Assembly: GCF_937616625.2 (NCBI RefSeq)
Contig: NC_065570.1
Coordinates: forward strand, 13,030,001 to 13,094,000
Length of the DNA: 64,000 nucleotides
Source of the DNA: Mercurialis annua
Lineage: Eukaryota > Streptophyta > Magnoliopsida > Malpighiales > Euphorbiaceae
Reading direction: 5' to 3'
Both the position numbers and the translations under genes were made by a program. The notes below the pieces were generated by a model that made no database searches, was not told the origin of the DNA, and was given only the letters and a program-made list of their open reading frames with translations. Shown here piece by piece: positions 47,340 through 61,128 of this stretch. The stretch's first letter is position 1; each line of letters begins with the position of its first letter.

Positions 47340-47359
47340 ATAATTACATGGTATCAAAA

Positions 47360-48240
47360 GAGCAAATTATGGTACCTCACTAGATCTTTTCATGGGCCGT
47401 GTCCGGACCGGACTTGGAGAGCTTAATCAATTTTTGTGTAAGTCCAATTCCGATTTGAGCGCAGCCCGTATTCCATATTTTCTACTCAAACTCGGATCTT
47501 GCACTCTATAAATGCAGGTTCCAGCTGAATTTTTTCGGATTTACATAGAAATTTGCAAAGCAATAAAAATCTGACCCTGCCCATAAATTAGCAGGATTTT
47601 TTCGGCCCTGCTCGGGACATAAAATTAATGTCCTAACCCGATTCTAGAGGGATGGAGCTGGCGTACTTCATACCTCATTAAAAAGTCCAACATCAACTGA
47701 AGATCAATAAGACCCTGAATTTGACTGGTGTTCACGAACCGGCATGTCAGACGCAAAGGATCATAAGGAAAATATTACTACATTTGAAGCTAAAGTATAT
47801 GATGGACTTCAAGAGTTATGTTGTTTAGACCATCAAGTAGTCTATCAAGGTATGTAATCAAATTGTGTTTGTTTGTTAATTCTGTTTGGAATGAATAATT
47901 TGATTGTGTTTTCTTCAACCCACATTTTTAATTTATATTAAATCCGCATAAAAATAATCAATATCACCCTTAGCAAAAATGACTACGATCAACATTCAAT
48001 TTGAGTTAAATTTTGTATGAGAAAAAAATGTACCTAGCCTAAGATAGAGTTGTTATTTAAACAGTGGCTCCGCCACTTGCAGGATAGTGCGCTCGTCCTG
48101 GTTAGAGACGCAAACTTCTTTGAGAAAGATATTCTGATTTTAAATTCAACCGTAGTCGGTATGACGTAGTCGTCGATTTTGGTTTCCTTCTTTGCAGTTC
48201 GACCCCACTGAATTTTCTGGCTATGCCAACTATTTATACA
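47360..48240. other. Unassigned repetitive-looking DNA
   Basis: Phrases such as GTCCGGACCGGACTTGG, CGGCCCTGCTCGGGAC and a TATA-like CTCTATAAATG (47501) occur, but no gene or bounded element is supported. Confidence 0.35.
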
Positions 48241-48243
48241 TAT

Positions 48244-48862
48244 TTAGTATCTTATGACCAAATACTTTTTTTTTGCCGGAAAGAACAAATCTTCATTGAT
48301 AATCGACAATAAAATTCTCGAATCTAGCCACCCCAATTGGGCTAGAGAATTGTTACAAAACTCTGGTTCTCTAAGGGCTTTTTTGGCTACTACATGAGCC
48401 CCAATTACAATTCCGTTTAATAAAAAGAAACTTATTGAACGCATGGATTACACTAATCTCTCTACAATCATCTAAAATAGCCTAACATTCAAGGTTATAA
48501 GTTACATTCGTCTTCATAGCATCGATGATGTTCTTAGCGTCTCCTTCATAAATTGGGTTTCTCAACTGGAGTCTAACTGCCAATTGAATGGCCTCACGAA
48601 GGGCTAAAGCTTCAACCATAGCCGGAGACGAAACGTTGTTGAATATTTTTCCGCAGGAGAAAATGGCTCATCCCTGGTTATTTCTTGCACGCAAGCTGCA
48701 GCTCCACGGTTTGTTGCTTCCCTATATGCCCCATCAAAATTAATTTTTAATACATTTCCAATTGGAGGGATCCAACCACAATTCCCAGGCTGACTATGTG
48801 AAGAACAGAGATTGTGAGGCTGATAAGTCTATCTCTGCCCGCTAAATTGAATTCCAGATGCA
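48244..48862 (-). pseudogene. LINE 3' end with RNase H domain
   Basis: The minus strand reads PPIGNVLKINFDGAYREATN, then EALALREAIQLAVRLQLRNP and IYEGDAKNIIDAM, the plant LINE/RVT_3-type RNase H, broken by frameshifts. A T run at 48266-48274 on the plus strand would be the poly-A tail. The 5' side is cut by an LTR scrap at 48864. Confidence 0.7.
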
Positions 48863-48863
48863 G

Positions 48864-48945
48864 TGTCACGATCCAAAATCTCGAGCCGCGACCGGCGCTA
48901 GGGAATAGGAATAATTGTTCCAAAACCCGTAGCAAGCCTTTAAAA
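48864..48945 (-). mobile_element. LTR scrap of the GGGTCGTGACA family
   Basis: TGTCACGATCC at the left, then CGCGACCGGCGCTAGGGAAT and AACCCGTAGCAAGCCT, matching the terminal segment of the LTRs at 58113 (minus) and 8318/61128 (plus). How far it runs to the right is unclear. Confidence 0.75.
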
Positions 48946-49019
48946 ACACCACGTAGGCGCCATATGAGCAAAATTACATAGTTAACATTATTGCTACAAA
49001 ATCGTGCATTTGAAGACAA

Positions 49020-50650
49020 AATGAATAAAATTGAAAGACTTGAAATTTTGTGAAACTTTTATAAAAGGTTTGCCTTTTCTTTTTCATTTGACTTTCTTTT
49101 TGCTATTTAGATTTTTTACCACATTACGAATGCCAAATTTGCAAAAACAATGATGCGGAGCAGCAGAAATCGATGTGTTTAAAACCGGACCGGAGATCAA
49201 ACCGGCTTCATCGGAGGTTCATGGTTCGACCGGTTCAATCGGGTTCAGCTGGAATTTTTAATTATAATAAATATAAATTATTTAAATTAGAAATACATGT
49301 ATTATAAATAAAAAGTATGATAAAATATTTAAATAAAATTATTTTTTAATTTTATTATGTAAAATATTATTATAAATAATCAGTGTTTTAAGAATATATA
49401 GTACTAAATGAGAAAAAAATAAAGTTTTAATTTTAATAATTATTATTATTAAATTAAAGTTATACAATTAAATTTTATAAATAAAAAATACGACGACACA
49501 TTTAAGTAGAATTAATTACTAAATGTGTGAAATACGATTATAATTGATGAACATTTAAGTGTACATAGGATAATTATATTGTATGAGAAAGAAAAATATA
49601 ACTTTTAAAAAAATAACTTTCAATTTAACAATCATCATATTTTTATTTAAAATTTAAAAATAATTTATTGTGTAAAATATAATTATAGATATTAATGTTC
49701 AAGAGTATATAGAAGAATTACACTATATGAAAAAAATGATTTTTTAATTTTAATAATTAATTATTATAAAATTATAAAATATAATATAAACATTTTTTTA
49801 TCAAATAAAAAATATGATAATATATTTAAATAAAAAGATAATTATAAAAGTTTTCTATGTGAAATATAAATATAAATGATTAATATTTTAGAACATGTAA
49901 TAGTATTAGATAGAGTAGAATTAACTTTTTGAGTGAAAATATTTTTTTATGAGAGTTGCATGTGATATGAAAGAGAAAATAATGTGTGTTTTTTTTTTAA
50001 CAAAGGCTAGAATTTTTATTAATCATAATAAAAATTACATGAACGGTTTTTCAACACATTGAGTAAACTATTCTAAAAAAGATGATGAAAGCTGTAAAAA
50101 TACAGTTATCGAATAGGGTTACAATAACCATCAAGGGTCACCCAAATACATTAATAATAAAATAAAAATTACAAATCTAAAAAATTACAACATAAAATTT
50201 ATAGATTTATAACAATATAAATCCAATAATAGGTTGCAACCATTTAGATCTATAATAATAGAGAAAATTTGGAATTTACCTAAAATAAGAAAATAATATG
50301 ATAAAATACCTCAACACGGAAAAGATATTGAAATGACCTCAAAAATATATTACTTTTTGACTTTTTACTCTCCGCATCTAATTATTTAGGAATTTACTCC
50401 TCCTATATAATAATTACCTTTCTCCCAGCTGATAAATTCACTCACAACAACGAGACTTTTTTTTCTCTCTCTTCAAATTTCTCTCTCTGAAAGCTCGTCT
50501 TCAAGCTCTCGATTTCAAGTTCGCGATTTCAAAATAACCAAACCGATTCAGTTATAAATCTGAAGAACAGCTAGACATTCATCAAAAATCTTTTTCGCTT
50601 CAACAATTTATATATTCCTCAAGGTAAATAACAGTTTTTACCTATTTTTT
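49020..50650. other. AT-rich DNA, no gene supported
   Basis: Mostly A/T. 49997-50130 is a reverse copy of the start of the 34748 repeat, ending in a T run. 50240-50420 may be the left end of the MULE but its TIR could not be proved. Confidence 0.5.
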
Positions 50651-50659
50651 TTAATTTTC

Positions 50660-51830
50660 AAAAAATAAATTAGCTGTTATCATTATAATATACGTATTAA
50701 GATTATTATGATAATGTATTGATACTTTGGTGATAACTGGCTGAGAATTAAAGTTAGATGTTATCATGGAAGTATATGTAATAAAACTTGTATCTAAATG
50801 TATTTATGATAACATGGTGATAATTTACTCATACTTTGATGATAACTGCCTGATAATTAAAGTTAGATGTTATCATGTAATTATATGTAATAATACTTCT
50901 ATCTGAATGTATTTGTGATAACATGATGATAATGTGCTTAAAGCTCCTATCTGAATATATTTTTTTATAATATGATGATAATGTGCTGATATCTTGATGA
51001 TAACTGCTCTATAATTACACTGAGTTGTTATCATGGAAGTATATGTGATAATATGATGATAATGTTCTCAAATCTTCTATCTGAATTTATCTATGATAAC
51101 ACGATTATAATGTGATGATAACTGCATGAGAATTAGAGTGAGATGTGATGATAATATGATAATATTATGATAAAATTGATAACATTGGTGATAACTGCTG
51201 ATTCTAAATGTTTTATTAATATGATGATTTAGTAGTACGATGATAATATGATGATAATATGATGATAATGTGCTAATACATTGGTGATAACTGCTACAAT
51301 GAGTTGTTATCATGGAAGTATATGTAATATAACTTGTATCTTAATTTATTTGTGATGATATGATAATCTGATGATACCTTGGTGATAACTGCTTTAGACT
51401 CAGCTTATCATATTCTTATCATATATTTATCATAAAGAATATGTGTTAAAATATTATGATGATAATATGATGATAATCTGCTGATAGAATATCTTGGTGA
51501 TAAGTGCTTTAGCTTGATAATAAAAGAGTATGATTGTCATATTCTTATCATACATTGGCGATAACTGCTACAATGAGCTGTTATCATGGAAGTATATGTA
51601 ATATAACTTGTATCTTAAGTTATTTGTGATGATATGATAATCTGATGATACCTTGGTGATAACTGCTTTAGACTCATCTTATCATATTCTTATCATATAT
51701 TTATCATAAAGAATATGTGTTAAAATATTATGATGATAATCTGCTGATAGAATACCTTGGTGATAACTGCTTTAACTTGATGATAAAAGAGTATGATTAT
51801 ATATTTATCATAAGCTAATCATATTTTTTA
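50660..51830 (+). repeat. TGATAA-rich repeat field, left of MULE transposase
   Basis: TGATAA/GATGATAAT motifs occur every 10-30 bp. A larger unit of about 275 bp is duplicated: GAGTTGTTATCATGGAAGTA at about 51301 and GAGCTGTTATCATGGAAGTA at about 51575, followed in both by the same 180-bp text. Confidence 0.85.
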
Positions 51831-51834
51831 TAAC

Positions 51835-54677
51835 ATGCAAAAAATGAAAAATATTCAAGTCTTAATGCAACATAATGGACAATGGACTGAGGAAGGCAAG
51901 TTTGTTGACTTCCAAATAACAGGACTTTTATTGGAAATGGACTGCACATTCAAAGAATTTTATGAAATAGTATATCAACATTTGCTTCTACAAGATAGTG
52001 CAGTACAGTTAGATATAAAATTTCTGATACGTGACAATTATCCTCCAATGAAAATTGAAGACGAAGGAAGTCTCAGATTCTATTTAGAGTTAAAGAAGAA
52101 TGAAAATAATTTCACAAAATATTCAATTTTTGTTGTTATTAATAAAATAGAATCTAGGCAGTTAATGGAGTCATCATCATCATCAGCTGCAAACAAAGAA
52201 AACAGTTCAAGTTTTGTTTATAAAAACAATACATCACTGCTCTATGATCAGTCATATGGATCAAAAGAAATATCTAACACAAATATGGATATGATTGAAT
52301 ATGCAAACCTTCTATGCGACCTTCAAGAAAATCTTCAAGAACATGATTTTGAAGAAGATATTGCTCCAAACATACAAGTAAATCAGAAAATAGAAGAAGG
52401 ATGAATATTCATAGACAAAGAGACACTAATAACAGATATGAGTCTGTATGGATTAGCAGACCATTTTCAATACAAGGTAATATTATATTATATCCTTTTA
52501 TTTTAATCTTTTTTTAAATACAATAATCTGTTTATCTTTTCTATTATCATATCACTAATTATCATACACATATCATAAATGATACAGGTTGTAAAATCCT
52601 GCACAAGACAGTACCGGTTAAAATGTATCGATGATTATTGTGAATGGAAATTTTATGCATCAAGAATTGGACATACCAAAATATTTCAGGTGCGAAAATT
52701 CAATAATAGTCCTACATGTTTATTGGAGGTTAGAATGGGGGAAAATAAATATGTCAGCTCAAGAACAATAGAAAAAATCATAAAACCAAATTTGTTGGAT
52801 GTCAAGACAATTTATACACCTAATGACATAATCAGAGATATGAGAAATGATTATCGCATTAAGTTGGATTACTAGAAGGCTTGAAAATGTAGAGAAATAG
52901 CAATGGAGCTTCTAAGAGGAAAACCAGAAAATTCATTTGCTCAACTACCAAGATACTTTTACATGATACAGCAAACAAATCCAGGTTCAGTTGTAATGTT
53001 GAAAAAAGATGAGAATAATTCATTTCTCTATGCTTTCATGTCACTAAAGGCATCAATAAGTGGATGGAATCACTGTATTCCTATTAAGATTGTGGATGAA
53101 ACCTTTTTGAAAGGTCCATATGGAGGTACTCTTTTTTCAGCTTCAATGCATGACGCAGCTGGTAAGCAAATAATACTTATAATCAAATTATTCATGAGTT
53201 TATCATTACATTATCATAATTGTTTCATCCTATAATCTTCTGATGATAATAGAATTAAATAGGATTATCATAATACTATCATAGTATATTTACATTATCA
53301 CACAATTATCATCTGCTTATCATAGCATTATTATTATCATAATATTATCATAGCATTATCATAATATTATAATAGCATTATTATTATCTTATTTTATTGC
53401 ATATATTAATTTAATATCATATTATATATTGCAGGAAAAATATTCCCCCTTGTATTTGCAATTACTGATTCAGAAAATGATGCATCGTGGAATTGGTTTT
53501 TTACTAACATCAAATCCGTGTTTGGTGTAAGAGAGGAAATGTGTATAATTTCAGACAGACACGACAACATCAAAAAAGCAATAGAGAGTGTTTTTGAAGG
53601 AGAAGTTCAACATGACATTTGCATTATCATTTAATGAATAATGTGAAATACAAATTCAAGAAACAGCACAAAAAAAATTAAAGATCTCTTCATGGCAGAT
53701 GCAAGAGTTTATACAAAAACAGAGTTCAAAATACATATGGACGAACTACACAAGACCAGTCCAAAACTTACAGAATATCTCAATGGGGTTGGATTGAAAA
53801 AGTGGGCAGTATCACATTCTGTGAACAAAAGGTACAATATTTTGACATCTAATACAGCAGAGTCATTTAATGCAGCAGTTAAGCAAGAGAATTACCAGTT
53901 ACAATGCTTATGGAATACTTAAGGAACTTGGTTCAAAGATGGAGCTGCAAAAACAAAAATCTTGCTAAAGGAAATTTCACAAAGTTGTCAACTAAATATG
54001 AAACTCTTCTCAGGGAAAACTACTTAGAATCAATGGAACTCAAGGTAAATCATAAATTAGCTTACAACAATTATTAAATTCATGGTTATCATCTTAATAT
54101 CATAATATCATAAACATTATCATCTGACTATCCAAAGCTTATCATCTGACTATCACAAACTTATCATCTAACTATCATAACATTATCATTGATTTATCAT
54201 ATGTTGAATTTTATCTTCTGGCCATCAGGTGGATGGAACTTCAGATGAATACATATTCAGTGTGATTGACTTGGGAAGTACTTTTACTGTTAACATGAAG
54301 GATAGGACTCGCACATGCAACAAATTCAAGTAGATATGCTTCCTTGTAGGCATGCTTCTGCTGTATGCTATGACAAACATCAAGACCCACATGAATACTG
54401 CTCAAATTACTTCACAAATGAAGAGATGCTTGCTACATATGAAGAAGTTGTATACCCTGTAAATAAAGAAGACACATGGGATATACCTACTGAGGTAGAA
54501 AATTATATTGTCTTACCTCCTGTTGGCAGAATTAAAGCAGGAAGGCCAGAGAAGAGAAGAATAAAAAGAGTAGTAGAACAACAGACACAGAACAGGTGTA
54601 CAAGGTGTAGAGCTTATGGACATAATCGTAAAACTTGTAGAAATATGCCAAAAAGAAATAGAACTGCTATTATGTAA
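51835..54677 (+). pseudogene. MuDR-type (MULE) transposase, decayed
   Basis: N-terminal ORF 51835-52404, then the DNA-binding part (CIDDYCEWKFYASRIGHTKI, IYTPNDIIRDMRNDY), the MULE transposase domain (IKIVDETFLKGPYGGTL, an intron 53161-53433, then FAITDSENDASWNWFF and IISDRHDN), a SWIM-type finger (CNKFQVDMLPCRHA) and a CCHC knuckle (CTRCRAYGHNRKTC). TGA at 52402, TAG at 52873 and frame changes near 53625, 53920 and 54320 break it. The first catalytic motif reads VDET where the family usually has VDGT. It would excise and insert the element's DNA; this copy cannot. Confidence 0.85.
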
Positions 54678-54719
54678 TTGAAATCTTCCATTTCATTTTC
54701 TCATTTAATAAAAATTTAA

Positions 54720-55900
54720 CAATTCAAAAATTATTATCATACACTTTTCATTTGTAAACTGTTTGGAGTAGTAATCTGTAAGAAAATCATACAATTATTA
54801 TGATAATAAATGATAAATATACTGATTATCATACACTTGTCATTTAATTATCATACACTTATCATGAATTATTGTCATAAACTTGGAATAATAATCTGTC
54901 AAAAGTTTTAAAAATATGTTATCATATGCTTATCATATGTTATCATATGCTTATCATATGTTATTATATGCTTATCATATTATATTATACTTTTTAAAGA
55001 TGTTATCATTTTAAAATCATACTCATATAATACACTTATCATGTTAATATCATATAATTCTCACATGAGTAACATACTGATTATCATAAACTTTTCATTA
55101 TCATACACTTTTCATTTGTAAATTGTTTAGAGTAGAAATCTGTAAGCAAATCATACAATTATTATGATAAATAAATGATAAATATACTGATTATCATACA
55201 CTTATCATGAATTATTGTCATAAATTTGGAATAATAATTTGTAAGAAAAAGTTTTAAAAATATGTTATCATATGCTTATCATATTATATTATACTTTCTA
55301 AAAGATATTATCGTTTTGAAATCACACTCATATCATACACTTATCATGTTAATATCATATAATTTTCACATGATTAACTATTGATTATCATAAACTTTTC
55401 ATTTGATTGTCATACATTCATCATCTTAATACCATATGACATTCATACAGAATCATTTGATTAACATACTGATTATCATACACTTATCATGAATTATCAT
55501 ATACTTATCATTTTAGTTATACTTCCATAATTATATATCAGAAATTTAAACAAACAAATTAATTGACATAATATCATCAGCAACATTCAAAAATCATTAT
55601 AATAAACAAACAATCTTGTTTTACTAACATACATGAAAGATTAAACATTAAAAAAAATATTCAATTTGAAGACAATCCTAAATACTCTTCACTTCATTCA
55701 AATCTCTTGTATCACATCCTTAGCATATAGTAATCTGTAAAAACAATAATTACAGGTTCAAATATACTAATTATCATATATGCGTGATCACTGTACTTCA
55801 TATTATCATATAACTATCATGAAAGTAGTCAGATAAGAAAAATATAATTATCATACACTTATCATTATCATACACTTATCATATCATTATAAAATCAAAT
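54720..55900 (+). repeat. TTATCAT-rich repeat field, right of MULE transposase
   Basis: Dense TTATCATAYAC/TTATCATATGC motifs. TCATACAATTATTATGATAA recurs at about 54788 and 55151. On the plus strand the prevailing orientation (TTATCA) is opposite to the field left of the transposase. Confidence 0.8.
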
Positions 55901-58765
55901 CCTTTCTTAATAGTATTTACAAAAAAAAAATTGTCAAACATTACTAAAACTGTAAAACAAATCAACAAATGTACAACAAAAACAAAAATTACAATTCAAT
56001 CAGATACATAACCACTCTTGTTCTTCCACCTACCATACATGAACAGATTAACTGCATATCTGTTACGTATTTGTTTAATACGAAGAGCTTTCGGAATACG
56101 CTTCCCTTCAATCAAATATTCAGCAAAAGTAGTAACATACACACCATAATCTTTGCATGTATTTTAAAACACAATATCAGTTTCTAATTAAACTTAATAA
56201 ATAAAAAACAAAACAGAACTTAAAAATCAAAGAATCTTACGAATTTTCTTGAACAGGAAGGTCGTCCATAAAAGCTACAGCAAATGGATCAGTTGTTTTT
56301 TTGCCAACATAATAAACTGAGTTGAAGTTGATATCAGTACGATCGTAAAATCCAACATAGTTCAAAATTAATGGCAGTAACGTTGAATATGAAGTCATAG
56401 CTTCGCGTACAGGCTCATCATATAGCAGATTCCTAGAAAAATTATACACATAGAAGCATCTTTCATCAAAACTCAGCTTGGCAAGAATAAATGATCTTTA
56501 AATTCGCCATCAATTTTAAGATGAACTGAAAAAAGTATGAACTTCAGATCGCCCCATGCCCTCTTATAAAGTCCATCCTCTCCAACTATAAAATTATATA
56601 TTGCATTAAACTGAGGCAGGTCAATGACATTTTCATTCTCGAGGTAGAGTCGATATCCATTCTGCACATTCTGATCAAACTAATTTCCACAAACACTATA
56701 ACTGTTGTTCAGAAAAATATACTTCTTTCGCAAGTACGTAAACAGATAATCAATATGCTGAAACAGAAAAAAACAAACAAATTGAATATAAAGATAATAA
56801 TAACAATATCAATAAATTCTAATAATATTACATAGTAATATTCAATTATCATAAAACCAAATAACAGTACATATTCCTTAACATGAAATTATCATAAACC
56901 TATAAATAATATTATCATAAACTTATCATAAAACAGAAGTATGATAATATTAACAATAAAATCATAAAAAATATTTAGTATCATAACCTTATCATCATAT
57001 TATCAATAAACATAATAATGATTGAATTCACCAAATATATTACATTATCATAACCCAATCATAACATTATCATGTAGTTATCAAATATATACAAATAATA
57101 ATAAGTTGAATAAATGTTACTTACACTCGATTTCAAATAACCACCAGGTGTACTCAAAATAATAGTAATTTTCTCTCCACCAAGCATAAATCTTGGGCGT
57201 AATATCTTTTCTCTTGGATAGTAAATTTTATTGCTGGAAAATACAAAGTTAGTATTTAAAGCAATTAAACAAATGAAAACATGATAACAAAAAAACTTGC
57301 GTTGGATGTTTTCTCCTATACGCGTTAGTTTCAATTCAGTCATTAAACTCAGAAAATCAAAATTGGTTGCACATATCATGAACACTTTCCATCGACAAAG
57401 GACAATGATTTGTAAAAGTCAGCCCCATTGATTTAACTTTATCTTCCGAGTCTAAATTCCTTATTCGCTCAATTACTGCATATTCAGCCGGTACATCAAC
57501 ATGAACTGCTTTCCTTTTAAAAACAAGTTGTTCCAATAAATAGTCATAAATTATAAATAAAATAAATAAAAAGAATACCAGAATTAAATAGTGGTAACAA
57601 AATAAAATATATTACTTTTGGTCTACATTTTGCAACAGGAACTGTGTCATCGTTTTTATCTGCGATTTTAGGTGAAACAGGCTTTACAGCTAAAACAGCC
57701 GATTCATTCAACTTTTCCTACATAATTAACAGAACACACAGTAAAAACACAACTTAACAAAAACAAAAACAAACTAACAAAAATAAATTCATTTTAGAAA
57801 TACCTCAGTTGGAATATAAACAGACAACGAAGCAACAATATTTGATACATCTGACTCCGCAGCAGCAAGATCAGCTATCACATCAGATTCATTTACCTTC
57901 TCTAAAGGAATCTTATTAGAAGGAACAGCCAAATCAACTTTTTCAGAATTAGCATCAACTGGAGCTAGCAAAAACTCATCGCTACAAACATCAGCAAGCT
58001 TATCAACTTCATCTTGCATCAATTGATCTAACATGATTGGTTTAGAAGTATCAACTTCAGAAGCATCCTTATTGACATTCTGTAAAATCACAAAAATATT
58101 ATTATCATCATATGTCACGACCCAAATTATTGAGCCGCGACCGGCGCTAGGGAACGGGAGTGGTAGCTCCGGAACCCGTAGCAAGCCTAAAGCCATTATA
58201 AATTTTTCGCGAATAAAACATATCATTATATATAATACGTTTTCAGAAATCTTTCTTAAGTAATATAATTCAAATATCAAAATATCGCATTCCTTTCCTG
58301 AAAACGTTCGCAGCATAATTCTTAGAAACCAGGGTCTTACCGAGCGATATCTCATATCCAGCACCGCCCTGTTTCTAGTCATAAGCATTACCAACTCCTC
58401 TCAAGGCAATTTGTACAAAATTCAAACGGGTAAAACGTCATCTTTATAAACAACTTATTTATAAAATTATATCAGAGTTGACTTTTCAAATACCGTTTGA
58501 AATTAAATTAAAAATCTCATATAGACACCTACGGACTACTGCAGCTCTAAATGGCAACGTGCTTTGTGCAAGTCGAACGACTTCCAACACAAAGGAGATG
58601 GTCTGTCTGATCCGACTCCGATAACCTGAAAACAACAATGGTGAGGGGTCAGTATTTTGGGAAATACTGAGTGAGCTTGCAAGTTACTAACGGTATTAAT
58701 ATAAAAATATAACATCGCATCTCAAGAAAACAATAGTGTAAAACATATAAACAGGTATTTGATCC

Positions 58766-61128
58766 TGTAATACCCCGTAAGTTCAGGTGCCGTTTAGTGC
58801 AACGTGTCCGGCAGAGAAGGACCGGAGTTGCAAAGATAAAGATATGGGATATTAAAGAAAAGGATAATATGGAGTAAGACGTATATGTTTGAGGATTAGA
58901 ATAAGAAAATAAGGAAAAATATTAAGAAAAGTTACAAACTAGAATTCAGGGACTAAAGTGGTAATTTAACCAGTTAAGTCCGAAAATGGAATTATTTCGC
59001 CAAGGTCCGCGAAATGTTTTATAGTATTGGTGGTAAAAGTTTCAGGTCAATCGGAGACCTTTTAAAATTTGGACGCGGATTCATTTTGGGCTAAATTGTC
59101 AATTTTGAAGAATTCAAGGACCAAAGTGCAAATTAGCCAATTTAGCCTCGAGAATAGAAATTGGAAGATTATCGACGGAAATAACTATTTTGGGAGTAGT
59201 ATTATTTATTGGGATATAAATAATACGTAGATATTCGAGTTTAAATGAATAAATAACCGTTTAGTTAAAATTGAAAGTTTAAAAGAGAAATGGTTTGAGT
59301 AAAAGAAATGAGGGATCAAAGTGAACCTTTAGCCAATACATATATTAAGAAGAAGAAGAAGAAGACCAGAGAAGAAAGGAAATGAGCGAAGGAAAAATCG
59401 GCGATAACTTCGATCCGTCGCCGTTTCGCCGTTTCTCGTCCGAATCGAGTGATTCTCGCGCCGTTGGATTAAGAATTCAATTCTCTATCTACCACGAGCA
59501 TCAAATCGAGGTAATTTGGTGATTTTTGAGATTGAAATGATTGAATTAGGGTTATATCGTTTTAACGAATTAAACGAATTGTAATCGCGTTTCTATAGTA
59601 GTATTTGGTGAGATTCGAATTGGGTTATATGTTAAAATGAAGCGGAAGCATGTCGGGAGTGCCGGAAAGCGGCGCAGCGCCCGGAAAATGACTTTTCCGG
59701 GGGCTGTCAAGGGTGTGCGTTCGCACACATTGAGTGTGCGATCGCACACTCCTTGAATTTTGGGGTGTGCGTTCGCACACTCATTGTGTGCGTTCGCACA
59801 CTACCTAAATGTTGCCAGATTGAGAAATCCTACGGTCAGTTTATAGATTTGCCTCTTAGGAACGCGTCTGTCAAATTTCAGCTCGATCCAACGGTTCAAT
59901 TGGGAGAGATCGTCGTTTTACTAAACAGTGTCAGTGCGCAGGCAGCACCTGCGCATTGTCCTGAAAACTACGATTATATTAACCTAAGTTTATAACTTAG
60001 AGTTTTGATATTAAGCCTACGTTTATGAATTAAACGTACGTATGATTTGAATAGGAAGTGAATACATCGACGAGGTACGAGATCGACGAGCTGGAATAGT
60101 TAAAAGAGTGAATGACGTGTGGAGCTTACGTTTGGATATAAGGAATAGCGATCGTTGTGAGTTAAACTTTACTTTGAGTATTATTACGCAATAGATAGTT
60201 TTTATATTATAAATATAATATTAAACTACATCGCATGCTATAGTATTTTATCGATATAAATGAATTTGTGCATCGTATTATTGAATATATATATAGATTG
60301 TGAAAACTAGTATATGATCCGGGGGAAACAAGCTACCTATTGGGTGTCAATAGGCTGTGTGATCACCAGCGTCCGGGTAAGTCATAGATAGAGATTTCAT
60401 GGGTCGTCTATCATACTTGTTTGTGCATGCGATACAGAGCCTATCTGGTTGAACTATCCCGGGGCCTGTATCTGCGAGTCGGCTGGTTGAACTATCCCGG
60501 ACTCATATCGATCGATCGTTAGATGTTGTGATAATGTTCATTATGCATACCAAGATATTAGGGTTTCGATCGGATCAAATGCTTGAAGTATAATATGTTT
60601 GTATATATGTGTTTTGTTTTAAATGCGATGTTATTTTCTATAATACCCTAGTAATGTGTTATCTCACTCAGTATTTCCCCAAATACTGACCCCTCACATT
60701 GATGTTTTTCAGGTGTATAGAGTCGGATCAGACAGACCATTTTTGGTGTGCTGGGTACAAGTCCCCTTGGTGCTGCAGTAGTATACGTGTGACGAGTCTT
60801 AGCCTAGTATAGTTAGGTCTTATAGGTTGTGTACGTGTTTAATGTTTGTTTGATGTGACGTCTTTTGGTTGTCAGTTTTGTATTGATCGATAGACGGGCT
60901 AGTACGTACAAGTTACGGAAGTGAGATGCCCACTATGGTTGTATCGATGGTGTGATATATATGATGTACGATATGATTGTAAACGTGTCTTCTTATTACA
61001 TGTTTATAGGATAGTTGTGTTTGCGTTTCCGCGAAAAAGTTAGAGTGGTTTTAGGCTTGCTACGGGTTTCGGAGCTACCACTCCCATTCCCTAGCGCCGG
61101 TCTCGGCTCAATAATTTGGGTCGTGACA
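58766..61128 (+). mobile_element. Inner solo LTR, same family, opposite orientation
   Basis: 2363 bp, TGTAATACCCC...GGGTCGTGACA, flanked by GATCC at 58761-58765 and 61129-61133. It lies inside the outer LTR, whose two parts become continuous when it is removed. No coding region. Confidence 0.92.
59677..59801 (+). repeat. GC-rich hairpin plus GTGTGCGNTCGCACAC array
   Basis: Hairpin CCCGGAAAA-TGAC-TTTTCCGGG (about 59680-59701) followed by four 16-bp palindromes at 59713, 59734, 59765 and 59786 (three GTGTGCGTTCGCACAC, one GTGTGCGATCGCACAC). Same relative position as 6832-7050 in the other LTR. Confidence 0.9.

Noticed and set aside
47101..47360. Functional tRNA gene
   Set aside because: Only a B-box-like segment is convincing; no cloverleaf could be drawn, so a SINE-like call was preferred.
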